Below, piece after piece: positions 15,901-24,830 of a stretch of DNA of 64,000 nt. The DNA lies in NCBI GenBank assembly GCA_017428105.1, contig JAFRRM010000025.1:1-64000 (forward strand), given 5' to 3'. The notes beneath the pieces were generated by a model that did not search any database, was not told the origin of the DNA, and saw only the letters and a list, made by a program, of their open reading frames with translations. The stretch is from Lachnospiraceae bacterium (GTDB lineage Bacteria > Bacillota > Clostridia > Lachnospirales > Lachnospiraceae). Made by a program: the position numbers and the translations under genes. How positions within the stretch are numbered: the first letter of the stretch is position 1; each line of letters opens with the position of its first letter.

Positions 15901-16965
15901 ATGAAACAGAACATCCTGACCGCGGTCATCTTGTCAGTCCTCATCTTCTCCCTCTCCGCCTGTTCCATGAAGGGAAGCGAGACCGAAAAAAGCACCGGGG
16001 ATGCGAGCCATGGCGAAACGGCCGCCCCGGATGCTTCGACAGTTCCTGTTCCCGAAACGACTGCCCCGGATGCTTCGGCAGTTTCTGTTCCCGAAACGGA
16101 ACCCCTGACCACCGGACCCGATCCCGTGCCAGGCACCGAGCCGGACACGTTCAATGGCGCTGACGTCATCACAGCGGGCCGCGGAAATTGTCTGATCTGG
16201 ACCCGCTACGATCCGTATGATCAGCCGTCCGCCTCCGGGGCGGCTTCCGGAGACGCCGTCCGGGTCCTGATCTTCAGGGGCGCAAACAGGGAAGTCCTCA
16301 CCGGAAACAGTGACTCCTTCGCCCTGCAGAAGGACAGCGGCGGTCAATGGACGAACGTCCTGGACAGGACAGGCAGCGACGCTTCCGTATCCATCTCCCG
16401 CGACAGTAAAGCCGAACAGACCGCCGACTGTTCCGATCTGTTCACCCGGCACGGCGACGGACACTACCGCGTGATCAAGCGCCTCTCCGTGAACGGATCC
16501 GTGCAGTATCACGCCTCGGATTTCTACGTCCTGAAAACCTCCGATCCTGCCCGGCTTCAGAAAAGCGAATACACCGTGAACCCCCGGGAAGAACTGGTCC
16601 TCACCGCCAGATTCCCGTCGGCCGCCATGGAACAGTCCCCGGCCGGCCCGCAGCCCCTTTCCCTTGACATCACGCTGTCCCTCCTGAAAGACACCGGCAT
16701 CGACCCGATCTGCGGGACCCCGGCGGATCACATCATCGAGGAACAGATCGGCGGCGTATGGTACACCATTCCCCGGCCCGGATACTTCATCACGCTGGAA
16801 GGCTACGTGCCGGAGGTGGACAAGCCCGTCAACCAGGAAGTTTCCCTGTCCGGCACCGTACAACATCCCGGACATTACCGGATCCTGAAAAGAGTCAGCA
16901 TCGGCCGGGGCGCCGCCCTCACATACGAGTATTACGCGGCTGAATTTGACGTCCCCGCCGACTGA
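15901..16965 (+). CDS. Putative lipoprotein with two related Ig-like domains
   Basis: A 354-residue lipoprotein: signal peptide with lipobox SLSAC (Cys21), then a Pro/Thr/Ser linker containing a 13-residue tandem repeat (APDASTVPVPETT and APDASAVSVPETE). Two similar beta domains follow. Domain 1 ends GHYRVIKRLSVNGSVQYHASDFYV and domain 2 ends GHYRILKRVSIGRGAALTYEYYAAEFDV, so the domains arose by duplication. The pattern is that of Ig-like surface modules found in Clostridia lipoproteins. It begins 53 bases after the Cys-tail gene behind AAAGGAG and could belong to the same transcript. No enzymatic motif is visible. Confidence 0.82.
   Translation: MKQNILTAVILSVLIFSLSACSMKGSETEKSTGDASHGETAAPDASTVPVPETTAPDASAVSVPETEPLTTGPDPVPGTEPDTFNGADVITAGRGNCLIWTRYDPYDQPSASGAASGDAVRVLIFRGANREVLTGNSDSFALQKDSGGQWTNVLDRTGSDASVSISRDSKAEQTADCSDLFTRHGDGHYRVIKRLSVNGSVQYHASDFYVLKTSDPARLQKSEYTVNPREELVLTARFPSAAMEQSPAGPQPLSLDITLSLLKDTGIDPICGTPADHIIEEQIGGVWYTIPRPGYFITLEGYVPEVDKPVNQEVSLSGTVQHPGHYRILKRVSIGRGAALTYEYYAAEFDVPAD
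16024..16101 (+). repeat. Two 39-bp tandem repeats in the lipoprotein linker
   Basis: Units at 16024-16062 and 16063-16101 differ at only a few bases and keep the frame, encoding two Pro/Thr-rich linker copies. Such repeats may vary in number by slippage. Confidence 0.85.
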
Positions 16966-17054
16966 TCCGGAACCGGGAGAGGGGGCGTCCGGTCAGAAGA
17001 AAAGGCAGCTTCCCGGACAGCGGGATGCCGCAATGACGCAAAACGGAGGTCATG

Positions 17055-17960
17055 ATGACAAAAGAACAGAGCAGACAATGGAAAAGGGCAGGCGATAAGA
17101 TCGCGGAGGCCGTCCAGACAGACCCCGGCGGACGGGGTCTGCTGAGCGGCCGGATCACGACCCCCACGGCCGCTCTCCTGCAGTCGCTCGAAGACGTCCC
17201 GCGTGCGGTGCTGCTCACCGGTTTCCCGGTGAGACTTCCGGACGGGACCGTCGTCGGTGAGACGGACGGACCGTCCGGGCTCGCGAACATCGCGTGGGCA
17301 CTGGAACAGACGGGAACTGCCGTCCGGGCGCTGACGGACCGGACGTGCTGCCGCCAGCTGGAGGCTGCCATGCAGGCCAGAGGCTGCCTGACCGTGCCGG
17401 AAATGATCCCGCAGGACCGGCGTGAACTGTTTCTGGAGGAACTGTTTGCAGCGTTCGCCCCTTCGCACCTGATCACGCTGGAGCGGCCGGGCAAAGCAAA
17501 GGACGGTCATTTTTACAACATGCGGGGCGGTATGATCGATCCCATGATCACGGACACGGACTGCATCATGGAGACCGCCCGCCGCCGCGGCGTTTCCGTG
17601 ATCTCCGTCGGAGACGGCGGCAATGAGCTGGGCATGGGAGCCCTCCGGCAGCTGATCCGGGAGCGGGTGCCGCTCGGGGACCTGATCTGCGCGGACGCGC
17701 CGGCGGACATCGCCCTGGTGTCCGGCGTTTCCAACTGGTGGGGCTGGGGCATCGCGGCGTTTCTCTCCCTGATCCATGAAAAAGACCTCCTGCCCTCTCC
17801 GGAGACGGAACGGGCCATGCTGCATGCGGTAACGGTTTCCGGCGGCGCGGACGGCTGTACCGCCCGGATCGAGGACACCGTGGACGGTCTGCCCCCGGAA
17901 GTGCATCTGGCCGTTCTGGATAAGGTAAGGAAGGCCGCCGGCAGTGATCCCGCGCAGTGA
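17055..17960 (+). CDS. DUF4392 protein (D-glutamate cyclase-like domain)
   Basis: A 301-residue cytoplasmic protein. TDGPSGLANIAWALEQ, LERPGKAKDGHFYNMRG and SVGDGGNELGMGAL are the conserved segments of the DUF4392 family, related to the C-terminal domain of mitochondrial D-glutamate cyclase, which converts D-glutamate to 5-oxo-D-proline. The family link is from memory of motifs; the reaction in this organism is inference. I prefer ATG 17055 over 17052 because GGAGG at 17045-17049 then has a five-base spacer. A terminator follows at 17983. A role in D-amino-acid disposal would fit a cell with peptidoglycan turnover. Confidence 0.85.
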   Translation: MTKEQSRQWKRAGDKIAEAVQTDPGGRGLLSGRITTPTAALLQSLEDVPRAVLLTGFPVRLPDGTVVGETDGPSGLANIAWALEQTGTAVRALTDRTCCRQLEAAMQARGCLTVPEMIPQDRRELFLEELFAAFAPSHLITLERPGKAKDGHFYNMRGGMIDPMITDTDCIMETARRRGVSVISVGDGGNELGMGALRQLIRERVPLGDLICADAPADIALVSGVSNWWGWGIAAFLSLIHEKDLLPSPETERAMLHAVTVSGGADGCTARIEDTVDGLPPEVHLAVLDKVRKAAGSDPAQ

Positions 17961-17982
17961 TCCCGCCGCTCCCGCGGAAGAA

Positions 17983-18019
17983 CGGAAGCCCCGTGCAGAC
18001 GGCGCAGGGCTTCCGTTTT
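17983..18019 (+). terminator. Rho-independent terminator after the DUF4392 gene
   Basis: CGGAAGCCC (17983-17991) pairs with GGGCTTCCG (18007-18015) and is followed by TTTTC. Confidence 0.8.
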
Positions 18020-18056
18020 CAGTTGTTCAAAAAGAAAGATGCGGCCCGCTTCCCCA

Positions 18057-18085
18057 TTGCCAAACCTTCCCGGCAGGAGTATAAT
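18057..18085 (+). promoter_or_regulatory. Promoter of the zinc-ribbon membrane operon
   Basis: TTGCCA at 18057-18062, a 17-base spacer and a perfect TATAAT at 18080-18085. Confidence 0.75.
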
Positions 18086-18117
18086 CCCCTGGAAACCAAC
18101 ACAGGAAAAAGGACACT

Positions 18118-18849
18118 ATGAGCACAGTACAATGCAAAAACTGCGGCGGCAGCTTCGATCCGAAGCGGAGCAGCTGCCCCTACTGCGGCACCATGTACAA
18201 ACGGGGCGCGTATGCGGAATTCCGGTCCAAGGTCTCTTCCCTGATAGACTCCATGCTCGGCCTCCGGGACGATGTGCAGGAGTCCGTCAGCCGGATCGTC
18301 CTGTCCTCGCTGCTCCGGGCCGTGATCTTCATCGCCGTCATCATCGGGCTGGCTTTCGCGTTCTCCCGGTCGGCGCAGGTCAATTCCTACAACGATCCGG
18401 AGTATGATCAGAAGGCCTACGAAGAGATCGTCTGGATGGACGAAAACCTGGACAAACTGAACGAAGCGTATGAGAACGGGGACTACAAGACCATAGAAAA
18501 AATGTATTACCAGCAGTCCGGCGCCGTTCAGAAATGGGTGCACTACCCGTCCTACTGCCTCAAGTCCGCCTATGAAAAGATCAAGCAGGAAGACCGGTTA
18601 GACACATATCTCTTTCAGCGCATGCTTCATTTCATTTACAATCCGGAGGCCTTCACCGGATACAACGGAATGAACCGGGTCGACCGGGACGAATACGCGG
18701 AGATGCGGGATGCCCTGATCTCGGAGCTGGAAAGCAGGGGATACTCCCGGGTCGAGCTCGATGAGATCTACGAAAAATGCGCGAATTCCTACGGCTATGT
18801 GGATCTGGACCTGCTGAAACAGTACGTAAAGGAGGACGGAAATGGTTAA
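18118..18849 (+). CDS. Zinc-ribbon single-pass membrane protein
   Basis: A 243-residue protein. The N-terminal zinc ribbon uses Cys6/Cys9 and Cys20/Cys23 (QCKNCGG ... SCPYCGT). A juxtamembrane helix leads to one membrane segment (~66-82, AVIFIAVIIGLAFAF). The remaining ~160 residues should lie outside and are helical and acidic, with the motif LNEAYENGDYKTIEKMYYQ. This is the first of three overlapping genes with the same plan. The ribbon would sit in the cytoplasm and may bind protein partners. I recognise the architecture as common in Clostridia but know no function. Confidence 0.8.
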   Translation: MSTVQCKNCGGSFDPKRSSCPYCGTMYKRGAYAEFRSKVSSLIDSMLGLRDDVQESVSRIVLSSLLRAVIFIAVIIGLAFAFSRSAQVNSYNDPEYDQKAYEEIVWMDENLDKLNEAYENGDYKTIEKMYYQQSGAVQKWVHYPSYCLKSAYEKIKQEDRLDTYLFQRMLHFIYNPEAFTGYNGMNRVDRDEYAEMRDALISELESRGYSRVELDEIYEKCANSYGYVDLDLLKQYVKEDGNG

Positions 18850-19555
18850 CTGCAAAAACTGCGGCGCGCCTCTTTCCCTGAACGAGGCCTTCTGTCCTCA
18901 CTGCGGGACGCCCAATCCCGAGGCCCAGGAGCATCTGAAAAAGCTCCGGATCCTGGACGAGCGCTTCGAGGACGCGAGCCGGGAGGTCGCCGCCGAGGTG
19001 AAGAAAAGCAAGAAGGGATACGGCATCCTGCTGATCCTGATCATGCTGCTCCTGGCCAACCTGGTGGTGTTCATCATGCACCAGGCATCCTATGAGATCG
19101 CGGACCGGATCATTGCCTCCAAAATGCCGGAAAGCGAGATCAGGGCGCAGCTGGACGGATTCCTGGAGAAGGGCGAATACATCGAGATGGATCTCTTCAT
19201 GAACAAGTTCTCCCTCTCCTACAGGGATTACGAAGACTACAAGAGGATCTCGTATCTGGCCTATCACCAGAACCGCATGATCGACGCCGTGACCCGGTAT
19301 CTGTACGGCACCGGTTCCTACGGGGATCCGCTGGTGCAGATCTGCGAAGCCGTTGCGGACTATGAGCAGGAATACACCGATCTCAAAAAAAGAGACAACA
19401 GCGGGACCGTCCTGTACCATGCGGAGAAGATCAATGCCGAAGTGAACGGCTTCCTCCGGAACTATCTGAATCTTACCGACGAAGACCTGGCCGGCCTCAA
19501 GGACAGGAATCCCTCGTCGCTTCTGATCCTGCTGAATGAGAGGCTTGCGAAATGA
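18842..19555 (+). CDS. Second zinc-ribbon single-pass membrane protein
   Basis: A 237-residue protein whose ATG lies eight bases inside the preceding gene, so the two are translationally coupled (AAAGGAGG at 18830-18837). The zinc ribbon is Cys4/Cys7 and Cys18/Cys21 (NCKNCGAPLS ... FCPHCGT), then a charged linker, a membrane helix (~61-80, ILLILIMLLLANLVVFIMH) and an extracytoplasmic helical domain. The motif QLDGFLEKGEYIEMDLFMNKF parallels the GDYKTIEKMY motif of the first protein, suggesting paralogues that assemble together. No catalytic motif is visible. Confidence 0.8.
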   Translation: MVNCKNCGAPLSLNEAFCPHCGTPNPEAQEHLKKLRILDERFEDASREVAAEVKKSKKGYGILLILIMLLLANLVVFIMHQASYEIADRIIASKMPESEIRAQLDGFLEKGEYIEMDLFMNKFSLSYRDYEDYKRISYLAYHQNRMIDAVTRYLYGTGSYGDPLVQICEAVADYEQEYTDLKKRDNSGTVLYHAEKINAEVNGFLRNYLNLTDEDLAGLKDRNPSSLLILLNERLAK

Positions 19556-19959
19556 AGAACAAAAAGAGAAGCAAATGGATCGGGGTCGCCAGGATCGCGG
19601 CGCTGCTGTTGATGCTTGTTTTGTTCATCAACAGTTTCCTGCTGTTCAAGGAGATCCGGCGGGACGTCATGTACGGCTCCCGCAGCACCGGCCTGGACAC
19701 GCTGAACGGCTATTTCGACGAGGGCAGCTATCAAAAGATCTATACCGCCGCGGTGGTCAACCGGTACGCCGACGACGAGCTGTCCGTGGACGTTTCCCAG
19801 TACGAGGCCTTCGGCCGGTATTACCACGCCTACGTGATGGCCAGGAGTCTGGAAGACAACGAAGAGTATCTGAAAGAGATGGAGGAAGAAAAAGCCAGGA
19901 TCTCGTGGAAGAAGATCCTGGACGTGATCCGCGTCCTGGAAGCGGATCTGGATCGATAA
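19552..19959 (+). CDS. Third small membrane protein of the zinc-ribbon operon
   Basis: A 135-residue protein overlapping the previous stop by ATGA. It lacks a zinc ribbon: a basic start (KNKKRSKW) leads straight to a membrane helix (~11-30, RIAALLLMLVLFINSFLLF) and an outer helical domain. TLNGYFDEGSYQKIYTAAVVN matches the domain motif of the two upstream proteins, so all three share the extracytoplasmic module. A complex in which two subunits keep a cytoplasmic ribbon and one does not is a reasonable inference. I cannot name the family. Confidence 0.78.
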   Translation: MKNKKRSKWIGVARIAALLLMLVLFINSFLLFKEIRRDVMYGSRSTGLDTLNGYFDEGSYQKIYTAAVVNRYADDELSVDVSQYEAFGRYYHAYVMARSLEDNEEYLKEMEEEKARISWKKILDVIRVLEADLDR

Positions 19960-20026
19960 ACACGGGCACGCGGTCCGGTCTCCCGACCGGGCGGAAAACC
20001 GCTTCTGCCGACCCTTTCATATGACG

Positions 20027-20065
20027 GCCGGGGGACTTTTCAAGCTCCCCCGGCTGTGTTATAAT
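20027..20065 (+). promoter_or_regulatory. Promoter embedded in a hairpin upstream of the giant NadD-like gene
   Basis: GCCGGGGGA (20027-20035) pairs with TCCCCCGGC (20046-20054). TTTTCA at 20037-20042 lies in the loop and is 17 bases from TATAAT at 20060-20065. The hairpin has no T-tract, so it may be a remnant terminator or an operator. Confidence 0.5.
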
Positions 20066-20096
20066 TGCGGAAAAACCGGGTTGGATGTGAGAATCG

Positions 20097-23000
20097 ATGA
20101 ACCAGAGATCCAAACGTGAATTACTGAATACTTTTGCGGAAGCCCTCTGCGGGCGCGGGCTCGCCCCGGATCCGCAGACGGCCGTGCGGCAGCTTCGCGG
20201 CGCCGGGACTGCGGATGAACTGAGCGGCCTGTTTCCGCTGCGGAAACGGCTCTCCTGCACGGAGGCAGCCGCGATCCTGGCGCCGCTGCTGGGGGAGGCG
20301 CCGCCGGAAGGCTGGTGTGCTTTCTGCTACGACTATATCCGTTCCGAGATGTATCCGCAGGGCGGCTTTGTCAAGGACGCCGCGCGGTATGAACACGGGG
20401 CGCTGGTCTTTCTGACGCTTCTGCAGGTCCTGCTGGAAAAAGAACGGCAGACGCTGCCGTTCGATCCGCTGAAGGATCTTGCGTTCCTGGCACGTGAGGA
20501 ATATGAACACTGCGATCATGCGGAGGAGTACGCGCGGTTCCTGGACGCGTTCCGGGGCGACTTCATTTACGAGCTGATGCGGCTGGGCGACGAGGTCACG
20601 CCGTACGGGACGCTCAGCCATATCGCGGGCGTCCATCATATCGCGATGACGGTCGCGGAGGGGATCCTGCGCGCCGGGGAAGAGATCGATCCGGCGCTGC
20701 TGTCCGCGGCGGCGGCCGCGCACGATATCGGGAAATACGGATGCCGGCCCGGCGAGGCGGTGCCGCATCTGCACTATTATTACACCGGGTTCTGGATGGA
20801 AAAGCACGGACTGGCGGACGCCAGCCACATCGCGTCCAACCATTCGACCTGGGATCTGGAGCTGGACGCGCTGTCCGCGGAATCCCTCTGCCTGATCTAC
20901 GCCGACATGCGCTGCAAGCAGGCGCGGGACGCGGAGGGGCGCGAGATCACGGTGATCTATTCGCTGGACGACGCGTTCGACGTGATCCTGAACAAGCTGG
21001 AAAACGTGGACGAGGCCAAGCGCCGCCGCTATGAGCTGGTATACAGCCGCCTGCAGGATTTTGAGCACTACCTGCGGTCGCTGGGCGTGGACGTCGCGAT
21101 GACGGGGACGCCCGGGGCGCCGGCTCAGGCGCGGGATCCGGCGCTGGTGACGTCGGAGGAGGCGGTGGAGCGGCTGAAAATGCTGTCCGTGGAGCATCAT
21201 CTGCGGCTGATGAACCAGTTCTCCAGCGAACGGAAATTCGGGAACATCATCGAAGCGGCGCGGACGAGCCGCGACTGGAAGCAGCTCCGCGTCTATCTGA
21301 ACATCATCGGCGAATACGGAACGTATCTGTCCGCGCGCCAGAAAACGCAGGCCCTGGCGTTCCTGTACGAACTGCAGAGCCACCGCGAGGGCGACATCCG
21401 GCGCCAGGCGGCCGACCTGATCGGCCTGATCATCGCGCGCTTCCACCTGGTGTACCGCAAGCGCCTGCCGGACGACGCGCCGTCCGATCCGGCCGAGGAA
21501 GTGCCGTTTACGCTCTGGGAAAAATACCTGGACATGATCATCAATCCGGATCACAAGAGCACGGCGCAGCAGCGCGCGCACATCGGGTATTCGCTGCGGA
21601 TCGTCGTGGACGCCATGCTGCGCAGCGGACGGCCGGAACAGCAGGACCGGTTCCTGGACGCGCTGCTGAAATATTATTCGGCGCCGGAAGAGAAGGAGCC
21701 CGATACCGCGTTCACGCTGCTGAACGGCGCACTGAGCTTTCCGGGATCCTACCGCCGCGAGGCGGTGCGGGCGCGGCTGATTGCCTTTGCCGGGCGGTTC
21801 GCCCGTCATGAGGAGATCCGGCTGCGGACGGCCGCTCTCCTGCTGCTGGAGGAGATCGCGCGCGGTCTGGCGCCGAACGATCCGCAGACCGAGCAGATCG
21901 CGCGGATCGCCGCGGAATGCGGGCAGGAAGAATCGCTGACGCTGCGTTTCCTGTGCTGCCGCATCCTGCAGAACGCGGGACGGAACACGCTGGCTTACCG
22001 GGAGATCTTCGAAGGCCCGCTGGACATCAGCGGCGAGATCTTCCTGGAGAATCTGAAGACCGCGACGCCCTGGGTAAACAAGGTCGTGGGGATCGAGATC
22101 CTCAAGGACCGCGCGCTGCGCCTGGTCCCGGACAACATCCTGCATATCTGCACGCATTTTTCCAATCTGATCAAAGTGTCCGAGCGGGTCGTGGTCCGGC
22201 ATGCGGCGGGCGACGCGCTCCTGGAAGTGCTGCCGCTGCTGCACCGCGCGCAGCGCAACGAGATCGTCGTGGAGCTCGGCAAGGGGATCGAGCTGGGACA
22301 GTACGCCGTCTCCAAATACATCCCGGATTATCTGGGCCGGGCGGTCCTGCTCCTGTACCCGAGCGAGCTGGACGAGCAGATCCTCTGGCTGCGCACGCTC
22401 CTCGGCTCGCCGACGGACAGCGCCGTGGCCGGCGCGCTCCGCACCCTCGGCGTCATGCTGCAGCATTACAAGGAATACCGGGAGCGGTTCCAGGAAGACA
22501 CCGAGCGCTGGACGGAACGGCTGCACGAGATGCTGGGCCTGCTGCTGCAGGGCCTGGCGCATTACCGCGAACCGGTGCGTCAGGAAGCGCTGCTGGTGTT
22601 CGGCCAGATCTTTGACGGCGGTCCGCTCACCCTGGAGGAGCGGGGCGGACTCTTCACGCTCTGCTGCCGCAAGCTCCTGTTCCTGATCGGCACCGCGCCG
22701 GCGCAGGACAGCCTGACGTTCTTCTACCGCGCGTCCGCCCTGGCGCACATCGACCGCTTCCTGACGCTCCATAAGCTGGACTGCGGCGCGTTCGCTTTTG
22801 AGCGCCCCCGCCGCGTGGCCTTCTTCCCGGGGACGTTCGACCCGTTCACGCTCTCCCATAAGGGCATCGTGCGCAAGATCCGCGAGCTGGGCTTCGAGGT
22901 CTATCTGGCCGTGGACGAGTTCTCCTGGTCCAAAAAGCCGCAGCCTCACCTGCTGCGCCGCCAGATCATCAACATGTCGGCGGCGGGCGACTTTTATGTG

Positions 23001-24830
23001 TATCTGTTCCCGAGCGACATCCCCGTCAACATCGCCAATCCGGCGGACTTAAAGCGCCTGCGGGAGATCTTCTCCGGGCGGGAGCTGTACCTGGTCGTCG
23101 GCACGGACGTGATCGCCGGAGCCTCGGCCTACAAAAAAGAGCCCGAGCCGTATTCCGTGCACTCGCTCGACCATATCATCTTCAGCCGGCCTGACCAGCC
23201 GCGGCTGCAGCTGACGAAGCCGCTGCCGATCACCGGGAGGGTCATGGAACTGAATCTGCCGCCGGAGCTGGAGGACATCAGTTCGCGGCTGATCCGGGAG
23301 AACGTGGACCAGAACCGCGACATCTCCCACTTCGTGGACCCGATCATCCAGGACTTCATCTACCAGAACGGCCTGTACCTGCGGGACAGCCAGGATAAAC
23401 GCCTGCTGGCGTCCGCCGGCCTCGTCTTCGACGTGCTTCACGCGCCGTACGGGACGCTGCGGCATCCGATCCTGGCCGAAGCCGCGCGGAACGGCGACCG
23501 GGCGATGACCCTGCGGCGCGAAGGACGCGACGCCGGCTTCGTGACCTGGCGGAATTCCGGCGCCACCGAACTCTTTGCGGCCCTCGGCGATGCCGCGCTG
23601 TCCGACCGCGTGCGCCTGCGGGCCGGCGGCCGCTCCCTGCTCATCACCGGGATCTGCGCGGAAGGTGACGACGCCCAGCTGCTGCTCAGCGAAGTGCTGG
23701 CCAATTCGCTCCGGGAAGACTGTGTCTACGCGATCGCCCGGCTCTACGACGGCCTGAACGCGGAGCAGGAGGAGCTCCTCAGCCGGCAGGGCTTCCGGCG
23801 CCGGGAAGGCGGCGCGCCGCTGCTGGAAGTGGACATGCGGGCTCCCACCGTGCTGATCCGCAACCTGGAAACGACGATCCAGGAGCCGCTGGCCCGCGAC
23901 GCCCGCGTGCTGGAGGCCATCCGGAAGGGGCACAGCCGCCTGCAGACGGCGCTGACCGGCCTGTATCCGGGCTCGCTCGTCCTGACGCTCACGTCCGACG
24001 TGATCCACCAGCACCTGCTGGAGAAGATCACATCGTTCAACCACGTGCCGGAGCAGCCGACCGATCCGCGCAGGCTCGGCAAATGCATGTGCGTGCCGTT
24101 CGGCAAACTGCTTCGCGGCCGCATCGTGCCGAATACCGTAACGAAGACCATCCACACGGACAAGGTCTACGAGCCCGACCTGAAATCGAGCCGGATCGAG
24201 GCCTTCCCGTATTATCCGCCGATCCCGTGCCAGGTCCGGACCATCAAGTCCTTCGGGCGGCCCGTCATCCTGGTCGACGATGTGATGCATCCGGGGATCC
24301 GGATCCGCGCGCTGGATCCGCTGCTCCATCAGGAGGACATCGACATCCGCATGGTGTTCGTCGGCGTTCTCTCCGGGCACGGGCGCGATCTCATGCGGGA
24401 ATGGAAACGCCCGGTCGACGGGGCGTACTTCATCCCCACGCTGCGGCAGTGGTTCGTCGAATCGACGCTGTACCCGTTCATCGGCGGCAACACGGTCCGC
24501 CGGGACGCCGCGCCGGTGCCCGGCCTCCTGCCGGGGATCAACCACACGCTGCCTTACGCGGTGCCGTCGTTCCATAAGGAATGCAGCGAAGAAGCTGTGT
24601 TCGAGCTCTCCCGCTGCTGCCTGGAATCCGCCCGGGACCTGATGCTGGCGCTGGAGCAGGTCTACCGCGAGAACTTCTCCCGGAACCTCACGCTCAGCCG
24701 GCTCAGCGAAGCGGTCATCCTGCCGCTCTGCCCGGACAAGGGCGCCTGCCTGCACTACGACCCTTCCCTGGCGGCGTCGGTTTATCTGGAAAACGACCTC
24801 GAACAACTGATGAGAGGAGCAAGAATATGA
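20097..24830 (+). CDS. 1577-residue HD / HEAT-like / NadD-like / PRTase-like fusion protein
   Basis: A very large cytoplasmic protein. Residues ~170-330: an HD phosphohydrolase-like domain (HHIAMTVAEGIL from His180; AAHDIGKYG with His209-Asp210; SNHSTWDLE). Residues ~350-890: long helical HEAT/ARM-like repeats. Residues ~905-1095: a nicotinate-nucleotide adenylyltransferase-like domain (FPGTFDPFTLSHKGI at 910-924, ISSRLIREN from 1061). Residues ~1105-1260: possibly GNAT-like. Residues ~1270-1500: a segment with VILVDDVMHPGIRI (from 1390), like a phosphoribosyltransferase PRPP loop. The ribosome binding site is weak. Overlapping downstream genes encode NAD(P)-type folds, so a role in pyridine-nucleotide metabolism or repair is inferred. 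Similar giants in Clostridia are annotated only as cytidyltransferase-related. Confidence 0.85.
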   Translation: MNQRSKRELLNTFAEALCGRGLAPDPQTAVRQLRGAGTADELSGLFPLRKRLSCTEAAAILAPLLGEAPPEGWCAFCYDYIRSEMYPQGGFVKDAARYEHGALVFLTLLQVLLEKERQTLPFDPLKDLAFLAREEYEHCDHAEEYARFLDAFRGDFIYELMRLGDEVTPYGTLSHIAGVHHIAMTVAEGILRAGEEIDPALLSAAAAAHDIGKYGCRPGEAVPHLHYYYTGFWMEKHGLADASHIASNHSTWDLELDALSAESLCLIYADMRCKQARDAEGREITVIYSLDDAFDVILNKLENVDEAKRRRYELVYSRLQDFEHYLRSLGVDVAMTGTPGAPAQARDPALVTSEEAVERLKMLSVEHHLRLMNQFSSERKFGNIIEAARTSRDWKQLRVYLNIIGEYGTYLSARQKTQALAFLYELQSHREGDIRRQAADLIGLIIARFHLVYRKRLPDDAPSDPAEEVPFTLWEKYLDMIINPDHKSTAQQRAHIGYSLRIVVDAMLRSGRPEQQDRFLDALLKYYSAPEEKEPDTAFTLLNGALSFPGSYRREAVRARLIAFAGRFARHEEIRLRTAALLLLEEIARGLAPNDPQTEQIARIAAECGQEESLTLRFLCCRILQNAGRNTLAYREIFEGPLDISGEIFLENLKTATPWVNKVVGIEILKDRALRLVPDNILHICTHFSNLIKVSERVVVRHAAGDALLEVLPLLHRAQRNEIVVELGKGIELGQYAVSKYIPDYLGRAVLLLYPSELDEQILWLRTLLGSPTDSAVAGALRTLGVMLQHYKEYRERFQEDTERWTERLHEMLGLLLQGLAHYREPVRQEALLVFGQIFDGGPLTLEERGGLFTLCCRKLLFLIGTAPAQDSLTFFYRASALAHIDRFLTLHKLDCGAFAFERPRRVAFFPGTFDPFTLSHKGIVRKIRELGFEVYLAVDEFSWSKKPQPHLLRRQIINMSAAGDFYVYLFPSDIPVNIANPADLKRLREIFSGRELYLVVGTDVIAGASAYKKEPEPYSVHSLDHIIFSRPDQPRLQLTKPLPITGRVMELNLPPELEDISSRLIRENVDQNRDISHFVDPIIQDFIYQNGLYLRDSQDKRLLASAGLVFDVLHAPYGTLRHPILAEAARNGDRAMTLRREGRDAGFVTWRNSGATELFAALGDAALSDRVRLRAGGRSLLITGICAEGDDAQLLLSEVLANSLREDCVYAIARLYDGLNAEQEELLSRQGFRRREGGAPLLEVDMRAPTVLIRNLETTIQEPLARDARVLEAIRKGHSRLQTALTGLYPGSLVLTLTSDVIHQHLLEKITSFNHVPEQPTDPRRLGKCMCVPFGKLLRGRIVPNTVTKTIHTDKVYEPDLKSSRIEAFPYYPPIPCQVRTIKSFGRPVILVDDVMHPGIRIRALDPLLHQEDIDIRMVFVGVLSGHGRDLMREWKRPVDGAYFIPTLRQWFVESTLYPFIGGNTVRRDAAPVPGLLPGINHTLPYAVPSFHKECSEEAVFELSRCCLESARDLMLALEQVYRENFSRNLTLSRLSEAVILPLCPDKGACLHYDPSLAASVYLENDLEQLMRGARI

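Noticed and set aside
20121..22949. 942-codon open frame on the minus strand
   Set aside because: It lies opposite the giant NadD-like gene; its Arg/Gln/Ala-rich translation is typical of an antisense shadow in GC-rich coding DNA. The same holds for other long antisense frames such as 49656-51677 and 53507-55477.
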